Shown here: in pieces, positions 19,030-27,968 of the stretch
Numbering within the stretch: the stretch's first letter is position 1
How the letters are laid out: the number at the start of each line of letters is the position of its first letter
NCBI RefSeq assembly: GCF_014204625.1
Contig: NZ_JACHLU010000001.1
Location: 1 to 64,000 of the forward strand
From: Gillisella vitis
Lineage (GTDB): Bacteria; Pseudomonadota; Alphaproteobacteria; Rhizobiales; Rhizobiaceae
Length of the DNA stretch: 64,000 nt
Direction of reading: 5' to 3'
Program-made: the position numbers and the translations under genes
The notes under the pieces: generated by a model
Told to the model about the DNA's origin: nothing
Seen by the model: only the letters and a program-made list of their open reading frames with translations
Database searches by the model: none

Positions 19030-19075
19030 TCTTTAAACCGGAATCGGTTTAAAGAGAAAATTATGCAGCAGATAT
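19030..19075. repeat. Palindrome TCTTTAAACCG-GAAT-CGGTTTAAAGA plus ATTATGCAGCAGATAT block
   Basis: A perfect 11-bp stem with a GAAT loop (19030-19055) lies 38 bases after the oxidoreductase stop. It is followed by AAAATTATGCAGCAGATAT (19057-19075), and the latter block recurs at 47678-47696. This is an intergenic repeat that may also end transcription of the CUT2 operon. The rest of 18992-19191 shows only degenerate repeat sequence. Confidence 0.55.
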
Positions 19076-19191
19076 TAAGAGCTACAGCACCGTGCGCCAT
19101 ACATGGTGAGAGGCGCTGTAGGCTTTTGTTTATGCATCGAATTTATCCGAAAACCAGCTCCAGCGTCTACGAAACAGGTTGCATCGCGTTT

Positions 19192-20217
19192 TCAGGCAAA
19201 GAGAGTGGCAAAGTCAAAATGCAACGAACCATCGCCCAGGACTGCTTCGGCAATGGCAGTCGCAAGTGGAAAGTCAGCCCTTGAAGACGGGTTGGCGTTG
19301 AGCAGTTCGGCAACCATGCGGGCCGTGTCGATGCCTTCAACGGTTTCCCCAGCCAGTTCATTGGCCATCACGTCAGCAACCGTACGGCCATGGCCAAGAC
19401 CATGGCCAAGTCGGCTGTTGCGCCCACCTCCCACGGTCACATGCAGATCGCCGATGCCAGCGAGATCGAACGCAGTCCCGCGTCTTCCGCCGATCTGTTC
19501 ACAAAGCGCCGCCATTTCAACGGCGGCCTGTGAGAAGGCTGCGGCGGTCGGGTTCCTGGATTGCCCGTCAGGCCTGCTTGCGTCGGGATAGCGTGTCTGC
19601 ATGGCGCTGACACCGATGGCGAAAAAGTTTTTGAGAGCCGCGCAGGCCTCGACGCCGGTGGCGTCGTCACTGACCGACAGGCGATAATAGGGCGTGTTCA
19701 GAAAGCTGGCCGCCCGAGCAGCGACCGGCTGATCGCGGCAGGAATAGACGCTGATCGTTGGATAGCGATTGGCAAGCTCGCGTGCAATACAAGGCCCGCC
19801 AATGCCGATAAAGGCCTGAATGTTGGCGATCTGCCCGGGCAGAGATTCCGCATAGGTCACGATGCGCCCGTCTCTTTGGTCTAATCCCTTGGTCACGAAT
19901 GCAATCGGCTTCGGCCTTGCAAGAGTCTCATTAAGCCGCCCGATTGCCCAGTCAACCCCCGGACTGCTGACGCCGACGATGATGAGATCTGCAACCGACA
20001 TATGATCCGGTGTCAGCTCTTCGTCGGCGAGAACCCTCACGCCGTCCGGCAATCGAGTGTCCAGTTTGGGATGGAGGCCACCGGCCATTTTCATCCCACG
20101 GATGATCTGTGCATCGAGAGGCGTGCCGACAAGCGTCACATCGTGACCATTGTCGAATGCGGGCAATGCGAGCGCGCTGCCCATCACGCCAGCACCAAGA
20201 ATGAGGATTTTGGCCAT
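19192..20217 (-). CDS. GpsA-like NAD(P)-dependent polyol-phosphate dehydrogenase
   Basis: A 341-residue member of the glycerol-3-phosphate dehydrogenase fold. It has the N-terminal Rossmann motif ILILGAGVMGSALALPAF, the catalytic-lysine segment CAALKNFFAIG, and FDLAGIGDLHVTVGGGRNSRLGHGLGHG, which corresponds to GpsA's GLGDLxxT...SRNxxxG. Starting at the ATG at 20217 puts AAGGAAAAA at a good distance; the GTG at 20232 lies within that site. It is distinct from housekeeping GpsA and sits last in an aldolase/transporter operon. I infer that it oxidises an alditol phosphate to a ketose phosphate for the aldolase. Confidence 0.8.
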   Translation of the reverse strand: MAKILILGAGVMGSALALPAFDNGHDVTLVGTPLDAQIIRGMKMAGGLHPKLDTRLPDGVRVLADEELTPDHMSVADLIIVGVSSPGVDWAIGRLNETLARPKPIAFVTKGLDQRDGRIVTYAESLPGQIANIQAFIGIGGPCIARELANRYPTISVYSCRDQPVAARAASFLNTPYYRLSVSDDATGVEACAALKNFFAIGVSAMQTRYPDASRPDGQSRNPTAAAFSQAAVEMAALCEQIGGRRGTAFDLAGIGDLHVTVGGGRNSRLGHGLGHGRTVADVMANELAGETVEGIDTARMVAELLNANPSSRADFPLATAIAEAVLGDGSLHFDFATLFA

Positions 20218-20286
20218 GACTTTTTCCTTCACATGGTCACGGAAGCGGATTGCAGAAACCCAACTTTGCCAGTCGGCAAGTCAGCC

Positions 20287-22335
20287 TTAGCGCAACATGG
20301 CGGCGACGTTCCCACCGTCCACGGTAATCACCGCTCCTGTGGAAGTGCGTGCTTTTGCGAGATGCACGAAAGCGGCCGCCACGTCCGCGCCCGTCACTTC
20401 GCGTCCGAGCAGATTTCCGCGCATATACTCTTGCGGCGTCACACCGCGCGCTTTGGAGCGTTCCTCGACCATCTGGTCCGTCATCAGGCCTGTCCGAATA
20501 CGGTCTGCGTTCACGGCGTTTGATGTGATGCCTGACGCTCCGTGCTCAATCGCATACTGGCGCATCAGCGCCATCAGCGCAGCCTTTGATGTTCCGTATG
20601 GGCCGAAGTCCGCCCCCGGATTGACCGCCTGTTTCGAAACGTTGAAAACGATGGCTCCGCCGGTCTTCTGCTTTTCCATCACACGTACCGCAGCGCGTGC
20701 CATATAGTGATGGCCCCAGAAATTGAGGTCGAACGCCTTTTTGAAGATTGCTTCGTCGACGGAAATCAACTTGCCCTGGAAAGCGGCCCCGGCGTTGGAG
20801 ATCAGGATGTCGACGCCGCCGAAGTGCTGAGCGACCTTTGCGACCGCATCATCGACGGATTCCACACGGGTAACGTCGCAAACAACCGGCAGCGCCCCGA
20901 TCCGCTTGGCCTCCCGGACAACGGCTTCCTCGGAAATGTCGAAAAGCGCCACCTCCGCCCCGTCAGCTTTCAGCGCCTCCGCCACGGAAAGACCGAGGCC
21001 GCTTGCACCGCCGGTAACGATGGCGATCTGTCGGCTCAATGGCTTTTCCTGCACCTTGGCGAGCTTCACTTGCTCAAGTGACCAGTATTCAATATCGAAA
21101 AGGTCGGCCTCCGACAGCGCTTCAAAGGCGTCTATACCCTCAGCATTGGTGATAACCGAAATGGTGGCCTCTGCCACGTCGGCGCTCACAACAGCGCTCT
21201 TGCGCGATGCACCGGCAGCGAAAAGACCAATTCCGGCGATGTAGAAAACGCGGGGCATGGGGTCGAGCATACGCTTGATACCGCCGACGCGGGCATTGTT
21301 GCGCTCGAAATAGTCCGTGTACTCGGCCTTGTAGGCAGCCACCGCCGCACGCACCGTCTCGGTCCACTGATCCAGCTCGCCCGCCACTGGTGCTGGCAGC
21401 GCCACGCCAAAGCGCTTGATATGAATGACGTGTTCGGGCGTGGCATTGCCACGCTTGACAAGGCTTGCCACGTTTTCAGCATTGCAGAAGTCGAGAATCG
21501 CTTCTCCGGTGCGATGCTCGAGCACGAACCGTTTCGGCACCCCCTCGATTGCCGTCCCGACGGCAATCGCGCCGCGAATGATTGGTGCAAGGTCACTTAC
21601 GGCCGCGCGTTCCTTCGGGAGTGCGACGCTTTTGAACGGTTTGGCGCGGCCTTGCGCGATACGCCGCTCGGCCTTGTCGATCTTGGCGATCATGTCTTCG
21701 TAGGATTCGCGTGGATCCTCAGACCAGGTAAAAATGCCGTGCTTGAGAAGGATCATCCCGTCGCCAGCCGGATTTGCCGTGAAAGCAGTGTCGCATGCCT
21801 TGGCAAGGTCGAAGCCGGGCATGACATAAGGCACGATAATGCTGTCGGGGAACAACTCCCTGACGATGTCTTCGCCATGCGGCTGGTTGGTCAGCGAAAC
21901 GATGGCGTTAGCATGGGTATGGTCGATGTGCTTGAATGGCAGCAAGCCATGCAGGATCGCTTCCACCGACGGGTTCGGCGCCGACGGGTCGAGAAGCAGG
22001 CGGCGCTGGAGCATGACCATGTCGTCGTCCGACAGCGTGTCGAAAGCAACCATGGCCTTCAAGGGTTCAAGGCGCACCGCTGGCAGGCCCGCTGGCTCGA
22101 TTGTGCCCATGTCCCAGCCGCTGCCTTTCACGCACAAGACCTCAACGTCGGAACCGTCCATTTCCGTGAATACGGTCTTGACCGAGGTGTTGCCGCCGCC
22201 GTGCAGTACAAGCTGAGGATCCACACCGAGAAGCCGGGTCGTATAGGTACGAATGGCGAGGTCACGATGAATCCCTTTGGTCACGTAGGCGTCAACGATG
22301 GATTTAAAGTCTGAATCTGACCAGCGCGATTTCAT
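20287..22335 (-). CDS. RhaD-like bifunctional class II aldolase/short-chain dehydrogenase
   Basis: A 682-residue fusion. The N-terminal ~400 residues are a class II aldolase with zinc-ligand histidines in KHIDHTHANAIVSL and KHGIFTW. The C-terminal 260 residues are an SDR with GGASGLGLS and the YGTSKAALM active site. This is the architecture of rhizobial rhamnulose-1-phosphate aldolase/lactaldehyde dehydrogenase, which yields DHAP plus an aldehyde and then oxidises the aldehyde. The start at 22335 has AAAGGAC. No rhamnose isomerase is nearby, so a different 1-phosphate ketose may be the substrate. Confidence 0.88.
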   Translation of the reverse strand: MKSRWSDSDFKSIVDAYVTKGIHRDLAIRTYTTRLLGVDPQLVLHGGGNTSVKTVFTEMDGSDVEVLCVKGSGWDMGTIEPAGLPAVRLEPLKAMVAFDTLSDDDMVMLQRRLLLDPSAPNPSVEAILHGLLPFKHIDHTHANAIVSLTNQPHGEDIVRELFPDSIIVPYVMPGFDLAKACDTAFTANPAGDGMILLKHGIFTWSEDPRESYEDMIAKIDKAERRIAQGRAKPFKSVALPKERAAVSDLAPIIRGAIAVGTAIEGVPKRFVLEHRTGEAILDFCNAENVASLVKRGNATPEHVIHIKRFGVALPAPVAGELDQWTETVRAAVAAYKAEYTDYFERNNARVGGIKRMLDPMPRVFYIAGIGLFAAGASRKSAVVSADVAEATISVITNAEGIDAFEALSEADLFDIEYWSLEQVKLAKVQEKPLSRQIAIVTGGASGLGLSVAEALKADGAEVALFDISEEAVVREAKRIGALPVVCDVTRVESVDDAVAKVAQHFGGVDILISNAGAAFQGKLISVDEAIFKKAFDLNFWGHHYMARAAVRVMEKQKTGGAIVFNVSKQAVNPGADFGPYGTSKAALMALMRQYAIEHGASGITSNAVNADRIRTGLMTDQMVEERSKARGVTPQEYMRGNLLGREVTGADVAAAFVHLAKARTSTGAVITVDGGNVAAMLR

Positions 22336-22412
22336 GGAATGTCCTTTCTTTGCCCATCGGCCCATGGGGCGGGGCTCTTTGTTTTAGAAAACGGGTGTCA
22401 GGAAGTGCGGCT

Positions 22413-22514
22413 TAGAGTTTGTCAGGGAAAAGTGGTTACCGGTTTTTCTGATCAGACAAACTCAAACAAAGAAGTTTAGGGTCTGTCAGGTTCAATCTGA
22501 ACCTGACAGACTCC
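22413..22514 (-). repeat. Full-length GAGTCTGTC/TAGAGTTTGTC intergenic repeat
   Basis: About 102 bp running from TAGAGTTTGTCAGGG (22413) to CTGACAGACTCCA. It contains the hairpin CTGTCAGGTTCA-ATC-TGAACCTGACAG and a GTGGTTACCGGTTTTTC core. It overlaps the end of the ATPase gene and supplies that gene's last residues and stop codon. The rest of 22336-22491 has no other feature. Confidence 0.7.
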
Positions 22515-23577
22515 AGACGCGGATTTCCGTATTGGCATCGAAGACGTGAACCTTTGAGGGGGCGATGGAAAAACGCACATCACTGCCCTCGGCAAATCGC
22601 GCCGCCTTGTCCACGACCGCCAGGAAGCGTCCGTCAGGACCGTTGCAGAAGAGTTGCGCGTCGTGGCCCAGTCGCTCAAGAAGCACCGACTTGACCATGA
22701 GCGGTCCCGCGTCATCCAGGACGACATCCGTAGGACGTACGCCAACGATCACCTTCTGCCCGACCTTGGCAGATGTCGACGCTTCGATCAGCACCCGTCC
22801 GGTGGCTGTTTCGACAGCCGGGCAGCCGTCCGCTGCCACCACCGTGCCGGACAGGAAGTTGATCGATGAACTGCCGATGAAGTCGGCCACATATTTGCTT
22901 GCGGGGCGGTCATAAACGTCGTCGGGAGAACCAATCTGCTCGATTTTGCCCGCCCGCATGACGACGATTTTGTCGGCCATGGTCATGGCCTCGATCTGAT
23001 CGTGTGTCACATAGATGGTTGTTGTCTTCAGGCGATTGTGAAGCTGACGGATTTCCGTGCGCATATGGGCGCGCAGCTTCGCATCAAGGTTTGACAGCGG
23101 CTCATCGAAGAGGAAAACCTCGGCCTCACGCACCATGGCGCGCCCCATGGCGACACGTTGGCGCTGACCGCCAGACAACTCCTTCGGATAGCGGCCGAGA
23201 TAGTCCGTGAGGTTCAACGTGGTCGCCGCCCATTCCACCCGCCTCTTGATCTCGGCCGGGGGAACCTTGGCAACCTCGAGGCTGAAGGCGATGTTGTCGT
23301 AGACCTTCATCGTCGGATAGAGGGCATAGTTCTGAAACACCATGGCAATGGATCGGTCGCGCGGATGGGCATCGTTCACTCGGTTTCCGCCGATCAGGAG
23401 ATCTCCCTTGCTCACCCTCTCCAGACCCGCCGTCATGCGCAGGAGAGTCGTCTTGCCGCAACCGGACGGCCCGAGCAGCACCACGAATTCGTGGTCCTCA
23501 ATCCTGAAGGAAATGTCGTTCATGATTTGAAAAGCGCCGAACGACTTGCCGATGCCCTGATATTCCACGGTAGCCAT
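22492..23577 (-). CDS. ABC transporter ATP-binding protein, UgpC-like (polyol-type locus)
   Basis: A 361-residue CUT1 ATPase with Walker A GPSGCGKTT, signature LSGGQRQRV, Walker B FLFDEPLSNLDA and a C-terminal TOBE domain. I chose the ATG at 23577 (MATVEYQGIGKSF) with GGAG upstream. It serves the permeases at 25999 and 26877. The last residues, SLSGSD, and the TGA stop come from the intergenic repeat at 22413-22514, so the C-terminus was probably altered by repeat insertion. Confidence 0.92.
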   Translation of the reverse strand: MATVEYQGIGKSFGAFQIMNDISFRIEDHEFVVLLGPSGCGKTTLLRMTAGLERVSKGDLLIGGNRVNDAHPRDRSIAMVFQNYALYPTMKVYDNIAFSLEVAKVPPAEIKRRVEWAATTLNLTDYLGRYPKELSGGQRQRVAMGRAMVREAEVFLFDEPLSNLDAKLRAHMRTEIRQLHNRLKTTTIYVTHDQIEAMTMADKIVVMRAGKIEQIGSPDDVYDRPASKYVADFIGSSSINFLSGTVVAADGCPAVETATGRVLIEASTSAKVGQKVIVGVRPTDVVLDDAGPLMVKSVLLERLGHDAQLFCNGPDGRFLAVVDKAARFAEGSDVRFSIAPSKVHVFDANTEIRVWSLSGSD

Positions 23578-23627
23578 GGGGTTACACTCCAATGATTTTT
23601 GGCCTGCCGGACCTGCCGGCGGCATGG

Positions 23628-24353
23628 TCAGTATTTCTGCCGGGTCGGCGTGATGACGATTTCCTGGACGATCGCTCGCTGCGGAAGCTGATAGGCGTTC
23701 AGGATCAGGTCGGCCACGACATCAGGTGCTATCCCGCCGCCAATCGCGGCCTTGTTTGCCTTGTAATTGGCAAGCGTCGTCTCGTCCTTGACGTGATCGA
23801 GTACCTCCGTGTCGATGATGCCAGGCGACACGACGATGACGCGCACATCGTGGGGTGCCAGATATTCGCGCAGGCTTTCAGATACCGCGTGAACAAAGAA
23901 TTTTGTGCCACAGTAGACGGTATGGTCGGGATAGACCTTCCGCCCGGCAATCGAACTCATCATGACCAGCGTGCCACGCTTGCGGTCAATCATGCCGTTC
24001 ATCACCGCGTGAACGCTGTTCATCACGCCTTTGGTGTTGATGTCGATCATCTCGTCCCACTCTTCAGGCGGCTGTTTGGCGATGTCGCCGAGCCGGGCGA
24101 TGCCAGCGTTGGCGAACATCAGGTCGACAGGCCCGTACACGGCCTCTGCATCTGAAACGGCTGCGGCAAGCGTGCTCCTGTCGCGCACGTCAACTTTCTT
24201 ATGCATTGCATTCGGCAGGCCCAGTGCCTCGAGGCGATCAAGGCGCCTGGCCATGAGAAGCAGCGGATGCCCCGCCCTGGAGAAGGTTCGCGCTGCGGCT
24301 TCACCTATGCCGGAGCTTGCGCCTGCGATAGCAATAAGGGGTTTGTCTGGCAT
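23628..24353 (-). CDS. Short-chain dehydrogenase/reductase
   Basis: A 241-residue classical SDR with the cofactor motif GASSGIGEAAAR, NAG at FANAGIAR, catalytic Ser in MMSSIAG, and YCGTKFF (Tyr and Lys). The ATG at 24353 has GAGGGA upstream. It sits inside the ABC operon, between the ATPase and the binding protein. It may oxidise the imported polyol or reduce an aldehyde product; substrate unknown. Confidence 0.9.
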   Translation of the reverse strand: MPDKPLIAIAGASSGIGEAAARTFSRAGHPLLLMARRLDRLEALGLPNAMHKKVDVRDRSTLAAAVSDAEAVYGPVDLMFANAGIARLGDIAKQPPEEWDEMIDINTKGVMNSVHAVMNGMIDRKRGTLVMMSSIAGRKVYPDHTVYCGTKFFVHAVSESLREYLAPHDVRVIVVSPGIIDTEVLDHVKDETTLANYKANKAAIGGGIAPDVVADLILNAYQLPQRAIVQEIVITPTRQKY

Positions 24354-24423
24354 GTTTCGGTCCCTCGGTGGATACTACCTTCGCGGGAGGGGCGCGGCGA
24401 AATCCGCGCCCCCGTCTCGGGAG

Positions 24424-25920
24424 TTAATCCTTGAGAATCTTGCCGACCTGCGCGGCGATGTCGTTCATGACGTCCTTCGACGAGCCAGCGGTTCCTGTGA
24501 AGTATTTGCCGAGAGCAACGGGAATGGTGTCAGAGGAGATCTGCGCCCATTCCGGCAGGTCCGGCTCGGAGCCCATGTACTTGTCGATGGTCTCACGAAC
24601 GACCGGCAGGTGGCGGGTGGTGCCAGCACCCACGCGGGCATTGGCCTTGACGCGTGGGTCGTCATAGACGGAAGCACGGGTCGGGCCGGTGCCACCGCCG
24701 AGCGCCGTGATCAACGCTTGCGTATCGGCGCATGTTGCCCATTGCATGAACAGCCATGCGGCATCAGGGCTCTTGGAATATTTCGACACGGCAAGCGAAG
24801 AGCCACCCTGATGTCCAACCCCGGGAATTTCGCCATAGCCGCACTCCTGCGGTTTGCGCAGTGCAATTGGCTGCGGCGGGATGACGGCTTCGCAGAGGCC
24901 GGAAACCTTCGTCTGGGACGGATCGTCGAAATAGGGAAAGAATTCGCCCCAGGACAGCATGGAGGCGGCGACGCCCTGGGCCACGGCCTGCCCCTGGCCG
25001 TCCCACGTCCACTGATCCACGCCCGGCGGCATGATGGCCCGCAGTTTGCTGTAGTATTCCAGTGCGGCGATGCCCTGTTCGTCATTGCCGGTGAACGCCT
25101 TGTCGGCATTGAAGATGGAGCCGCCATGACCCCACAGCATGGAGGTCCACTCACATTCCAGCGCGTAATGGCCGGACTTCATCTGCCCTGCATAGCCGAA
25201 GACCTTCGGGCCCATTTCCTTGGAAATAGCCGCAGAGTTTTCATACATCTCAGCAAAGGTTGTCGGGGCTTTCAGGCCCATCTTCTCATAAATATCCTTT
25301 CGGTAAATCATGATGAAGATCGGAATATCGTAAGGCACCCCGACCCAGCGATCCTCGTATTTTGCAATACCGTCCACAAGCGCCGGCAGGAAGTCGTCGA
25401 TATTGTAATTCGGCATCGCCAGATCCGGCTTTGCCTTCAACTGCTCACGCGGATCGAAGACATCCTGGCTGAAGGATGCAGCCCAGCTCTGGTCGATATA
25501 GTAGAGGTCGTAGGTGCCGAGTGAGGATGCGACATCCAGCGTCATCTTCTGAAGCACCTGCTCAAGCGGCAGAACTTCGATCTCTACCTTGATGCCGGTT
25601 GCCTCTTCGAAATACTTTTTCAACTGCGAATTGATCGCGTTTGATGGCGGGGTGGATTCCGTCGCAAGCTTGACAGTGGTGCCGGCGAAGGGCTTGCCGA
25701 CGTCCTTCAGCCATTTCAGCACTTCAGGCGACGGCGTCAGCTGTTCGGCCGCGAACGCCTTGTTGATGAAGAAGGGACGGCTGCCCATGCCGGTTCCGAG
25801 GGCAGCAGCACCCAGTCCAAGCATACTCGCCGAACGAAGGAACGAGCGGCGGTCCATCTGGCCACGCACATATCGGTCGGTGATATTGGCGAGATAGAAT
25901 TTTCTGTCTTTCTCTTTCAT
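24424..25920 (-). CDS. ABC transporter substrate-binding protein, Tat-type signal (polyol-type locus)
   Basis: A 498-residue family-1 solute-binding protein, longer than average sugar-binding proteins. The N-terminus RGQMDRRSFLRSASMLGLGAAALGTG is a twin-arginine signal. The ATG at 25920 has AAGGAGG. Features include VPYDIPIFIMIYRKDIYEKMGLKAPTTFAEM. Long family-1 proteins of this kind are known for glycerol- and polyol-type importers, but the ligand is not readable here. First gene after the SDR in transcription order from 27764. Confidence 0.9.
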   Translation of the reverse strand: MKEKDRKFYLANITDRYVRGQMDRRSFLRSASMLGLGAAALGTGMGSRPFFINKAFAAEQLTPSPEVLKWLKDVGKPFAGTTVKLATESTPPSNAINSQLKKYFEEATGIKVEIEVLPLEQVLQKMTLDVASSLGTYDLYYIDQSWAASFSQDVFDPREQLKAKPDLAMPNYNIDDFLPALVDGIAKYEDRWVGVPYDIPIFIMIYRKDIYEKMGLKAPTTFAEMYENSAAISKEMGPKVFGYAGQMKSGHYALECEWTSMLWGHGGSIFNADKAFTGNDEQGIAALEYYSKLRAIMPPGVDQWTWDGQGQAVAQGVAASMLSWGEFFPYFDDPSQTKVSGLCEAVIPPQPIALRKPQECGYGEIPGVGHQGGSSLAVSKYSKSPDAAWLFMQWATCADTQALITALGGGTGPTRASVYDDPRVKANARVGAGTTRHLPVVRETIDKYMGSEPDLPEWAQISSDTIPVALGKYFTGTAGSSKDVMNDIAAQVGKILKD

Positions 25921-25998
25921 GTTCACTCCTCCTTGAGTCCGGCACACCCTCTGGCCGGGTTTCCTGATAAGCGGCGCACTCCCCGAGCGCCGCGGGCT

Positions 25999-26874
25999 TC
26001 ACTGCTTCAGCGAACCCATGGTCAGCCCACGCACGAGATGGCGCTGGACAAGCAGGATCACGATGAAGGCGGGTACGATCGCGGCAGCGCCAAGGGCGGC
26101 CATGTTGCCCCAGGCGGTCCCGATCGAAGTCACGAATGTGGATGAGACGACGGGCACGGTTTTCAGTCCCGTCTGCGTGAGTGTCAGGACGAAGAGGAAC
26201 TCCGTCCACGAGAAAATGAAGCAAAGCACCGCCGTTGCGGCAATGCCGCCCTTTGCCATGGGCAAGACGATGCGGCGAAAGATAGTCCAGCGGGATGCGC
26301 CATCCAAAAGGGCACTCTCATCGATTTCCGCCGGAATATCGTCGAAGAAGCTTTTCAGCAAAAGCACCGCCAGAGGCAGGTTCATCAAACCATGCACCAG
26401 AATGATGCCAACATAGGTATCCAGCAGATTGAATTGCTTAAAAATGAAGAACATCGGGATTGCGACAGCCACGGGTGGCATCATGCGGGTGGAAAGAACC
26501 CAGTTCACAAACTCATGCCGTCCGCGAAAACTGATGCGCGACAGCGCATAGGACGCCAGCGTTGCAACCACGATTGCAAAGATGGTCGAGAACGAGGCGA
26601 CCACGATCGAATCCCAGAGGCGGGGTGCCATGTAGAAATTGCCGCCGCCGGGGGTAACAGCGCTGTCGCGCAAAAAGCCGAGCGATATGCCGAAGACCTG
26701 TTCGAAGTTGCGTGTTGTCGGTTGAAAATCAACAAGAATCGGCGGCCAGTTGAAGATGTCCTTCGCGTCACGAAATGCAACGGAGGTCCAGAAATAAATC
26801 GGGAAGAAGAAAGCGCCGACCACCAGCCATCCGGCAATGGTACGAAGCGTGCGAATGAACGTGCTCTGATGCAT
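25999..26874 (-). CDS. ABC transporter permease, MalG-like (polyol-type locus)
   Basis: A 291-residue inner-membrane permease with six predicted segments and the EAA loop ALLDGASRWTIFRRIVLPMAKGGI. The start at 26874 (MHQSTFIRTLRTI) follows the stop of the upstream permease by two bases; the longer open frame into that gene is a shadow. The C-terminal LVRGLTMGSLKQ is typical of MalG-type CUT1 permeases. Confidence 0.92.
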   Translation of the reverse strand: MHQSTFIRTLRTIAGWLVVGAFFFPIYFWTSVAFRDAKDIFNWPPILVDFQPTTRNFEQVFGISLGFLRDSAVTPGGGNFYMAPRLWDSIVVASFSTIFAIVVATLASYALSRISFRGRHEFVNWVLSTRMMPPVAVAIPMFFIFKQFNLLDTYVGIILVHGLMNLPLAVLLLKSFFDDIPAEIDESALLDGASRWTIFRRIVLPMAKGGIAATAVLCFIFSWTEFLFVLTLTQTGLKTVPVVSSTFVTSIGTAWGNMAALGAAAIVPAFIVILLVQRHLVRGLTMGSLKQ

Positions 26875-26876
26875 GA

Positions 26877-27764
26877 TTACCACCGGACCTTTGCAACGCG
26901 GATGAAGAGATTGGCGAGAACCATGACAATCACCAGACTGGTCAGGCTGAGTGTGGCACCATAGCCCCATTTCAGAAACGAGAAGGTCTGCTGCCACGCA
27001 TAGAGACTGAGCGTGTAGGTGGAGGTGCCCGGACCACCTGAGGTCATGACAAAGACGTAGTCGAACACGCGAAACAGATCGATCCCGCGCAACAGCACAG
27101 CCACGGCGATAACGCGCGACATCATGGGCAGCGTCAACCGGCGAAACATCTGGAAGGATGACGCGCCGTCGATCATCGCGGCTTCATAGGGCTCGGTCGG
27201 CAGCGAACGCAGTCCGGCCATGAAAATCAGCACCATGAATGGCGTCCACTGCCAGATTTCGGCAATCAGCACGCCTGCAAGTGCGAGCGAAGACGTTGCA
27301 AGGATCGGAGTCGATTTATCGAGAAGACCCAGCTCGTTGAGGAAATAGGACAGCACGCCGAATTGCGGATCCTGCATGAGCAAAAACATCATGCCCGCGA
27401 TGGCAGGGGGAATAACGAGCGTCATCGACAGGATGGCCCGCAGGGCACCGAAGCCCGGCAATTCCGCATCCAGCAGCAGGGCAACGGCCATGCCGAGAAT
27501 GATTTCAACCGTCAGCGCGACAATGAAGTAGAGGAACGTAACCCCGAGCGCGCCCCAGAAGCGGGTGTCATTCCATAATTGAACCCAGTTGTCAAAACCG
27601 ACGAAGGCAATTGTCCGCTTGCGCGGCACAAATTCATGGAAACTCAACCACACATTATAGATGAGCGGGTAAACGGTAAATACAATCAAGAGTGACATCA
27701 GTGGAAACAGCCACGGCCATGGCGAATCCGAAATTGCGATACGTTTTACTTGAGCGCTCGACAC
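26877..27764 (-). CDS. ABC transporter permease, MalF-like (polyol-type locus)
   Basis: A 295-residue permease with six hydrophobic segments and the EAA motif AAMIDGASSFQMFRRLTLPMM. It starts with GTG at 27764, preceded by GGAGGAGGGG at ideal spacing. It heads a transcript that also includes the second permease, the binding protein, SDR, ATPase, aldolase and GpsA-like genes, all on the minus strand and close together. Confidence 0.92.
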   Translation of the reverse strand: MSSAQVKRIAISDSPWPWLFPLMSLLIVFTVYPLIYNVWLSFHEFVPRKRTIAFVGFDNWVQLWNDTRFWGALGVTFLYFIVALTVEIILGMAVALLLDAELPGFGALRAILSMTLVIPPAIAGMMFLLMQDPQFGVLSYFLNELGLLDKSTPILATSSLALAGVLIAEIWQWTPFMVLIFMAGLRSLPTEPYEAAMIDGASSFQMFRRLTLPMMSRVIAVAVLLRGIDLFRVFDYVFVMTSGGPGTSTYTLSLYAWQQTFSFLKWGYGATLSLTSLVIVMVLANLFIRVAKVRW

Positions 27765-27908
27765 AATGTACCCCTCCTCCTGGGCAATAGGGCTTGCATT
27801 CTGTTCTTTATAGAATCGCCAACCTATGGGCAGGCGAGTCCAGCCTGTTGATCTCTCGCCGTTTGCGTAGCGGGAGCGATCTTGCCTGTTGCGCCGCGTC
27901 AGCAGTGC

Positions 27909-27945
27909 TAGAGTCTGTCTGGTTCAGATTGAACTACAGTACACG
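27909..27945. repeat. Partial TAGAGTCTGTCTGGTTCAG repeat
   Basis: TAGAGTCTGTCTGG, then TTCAGATTGAAC and AGTACACGAC. A close relative lies at 41962-42003. It occupies the 204-bp spacer between the permease and phosphatase genes, where the operon is otherwise interrupted. Confidence 0.55.
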
Positions 27946-27968
27946 ACGCAAGCGTTTTACCATTGGGC

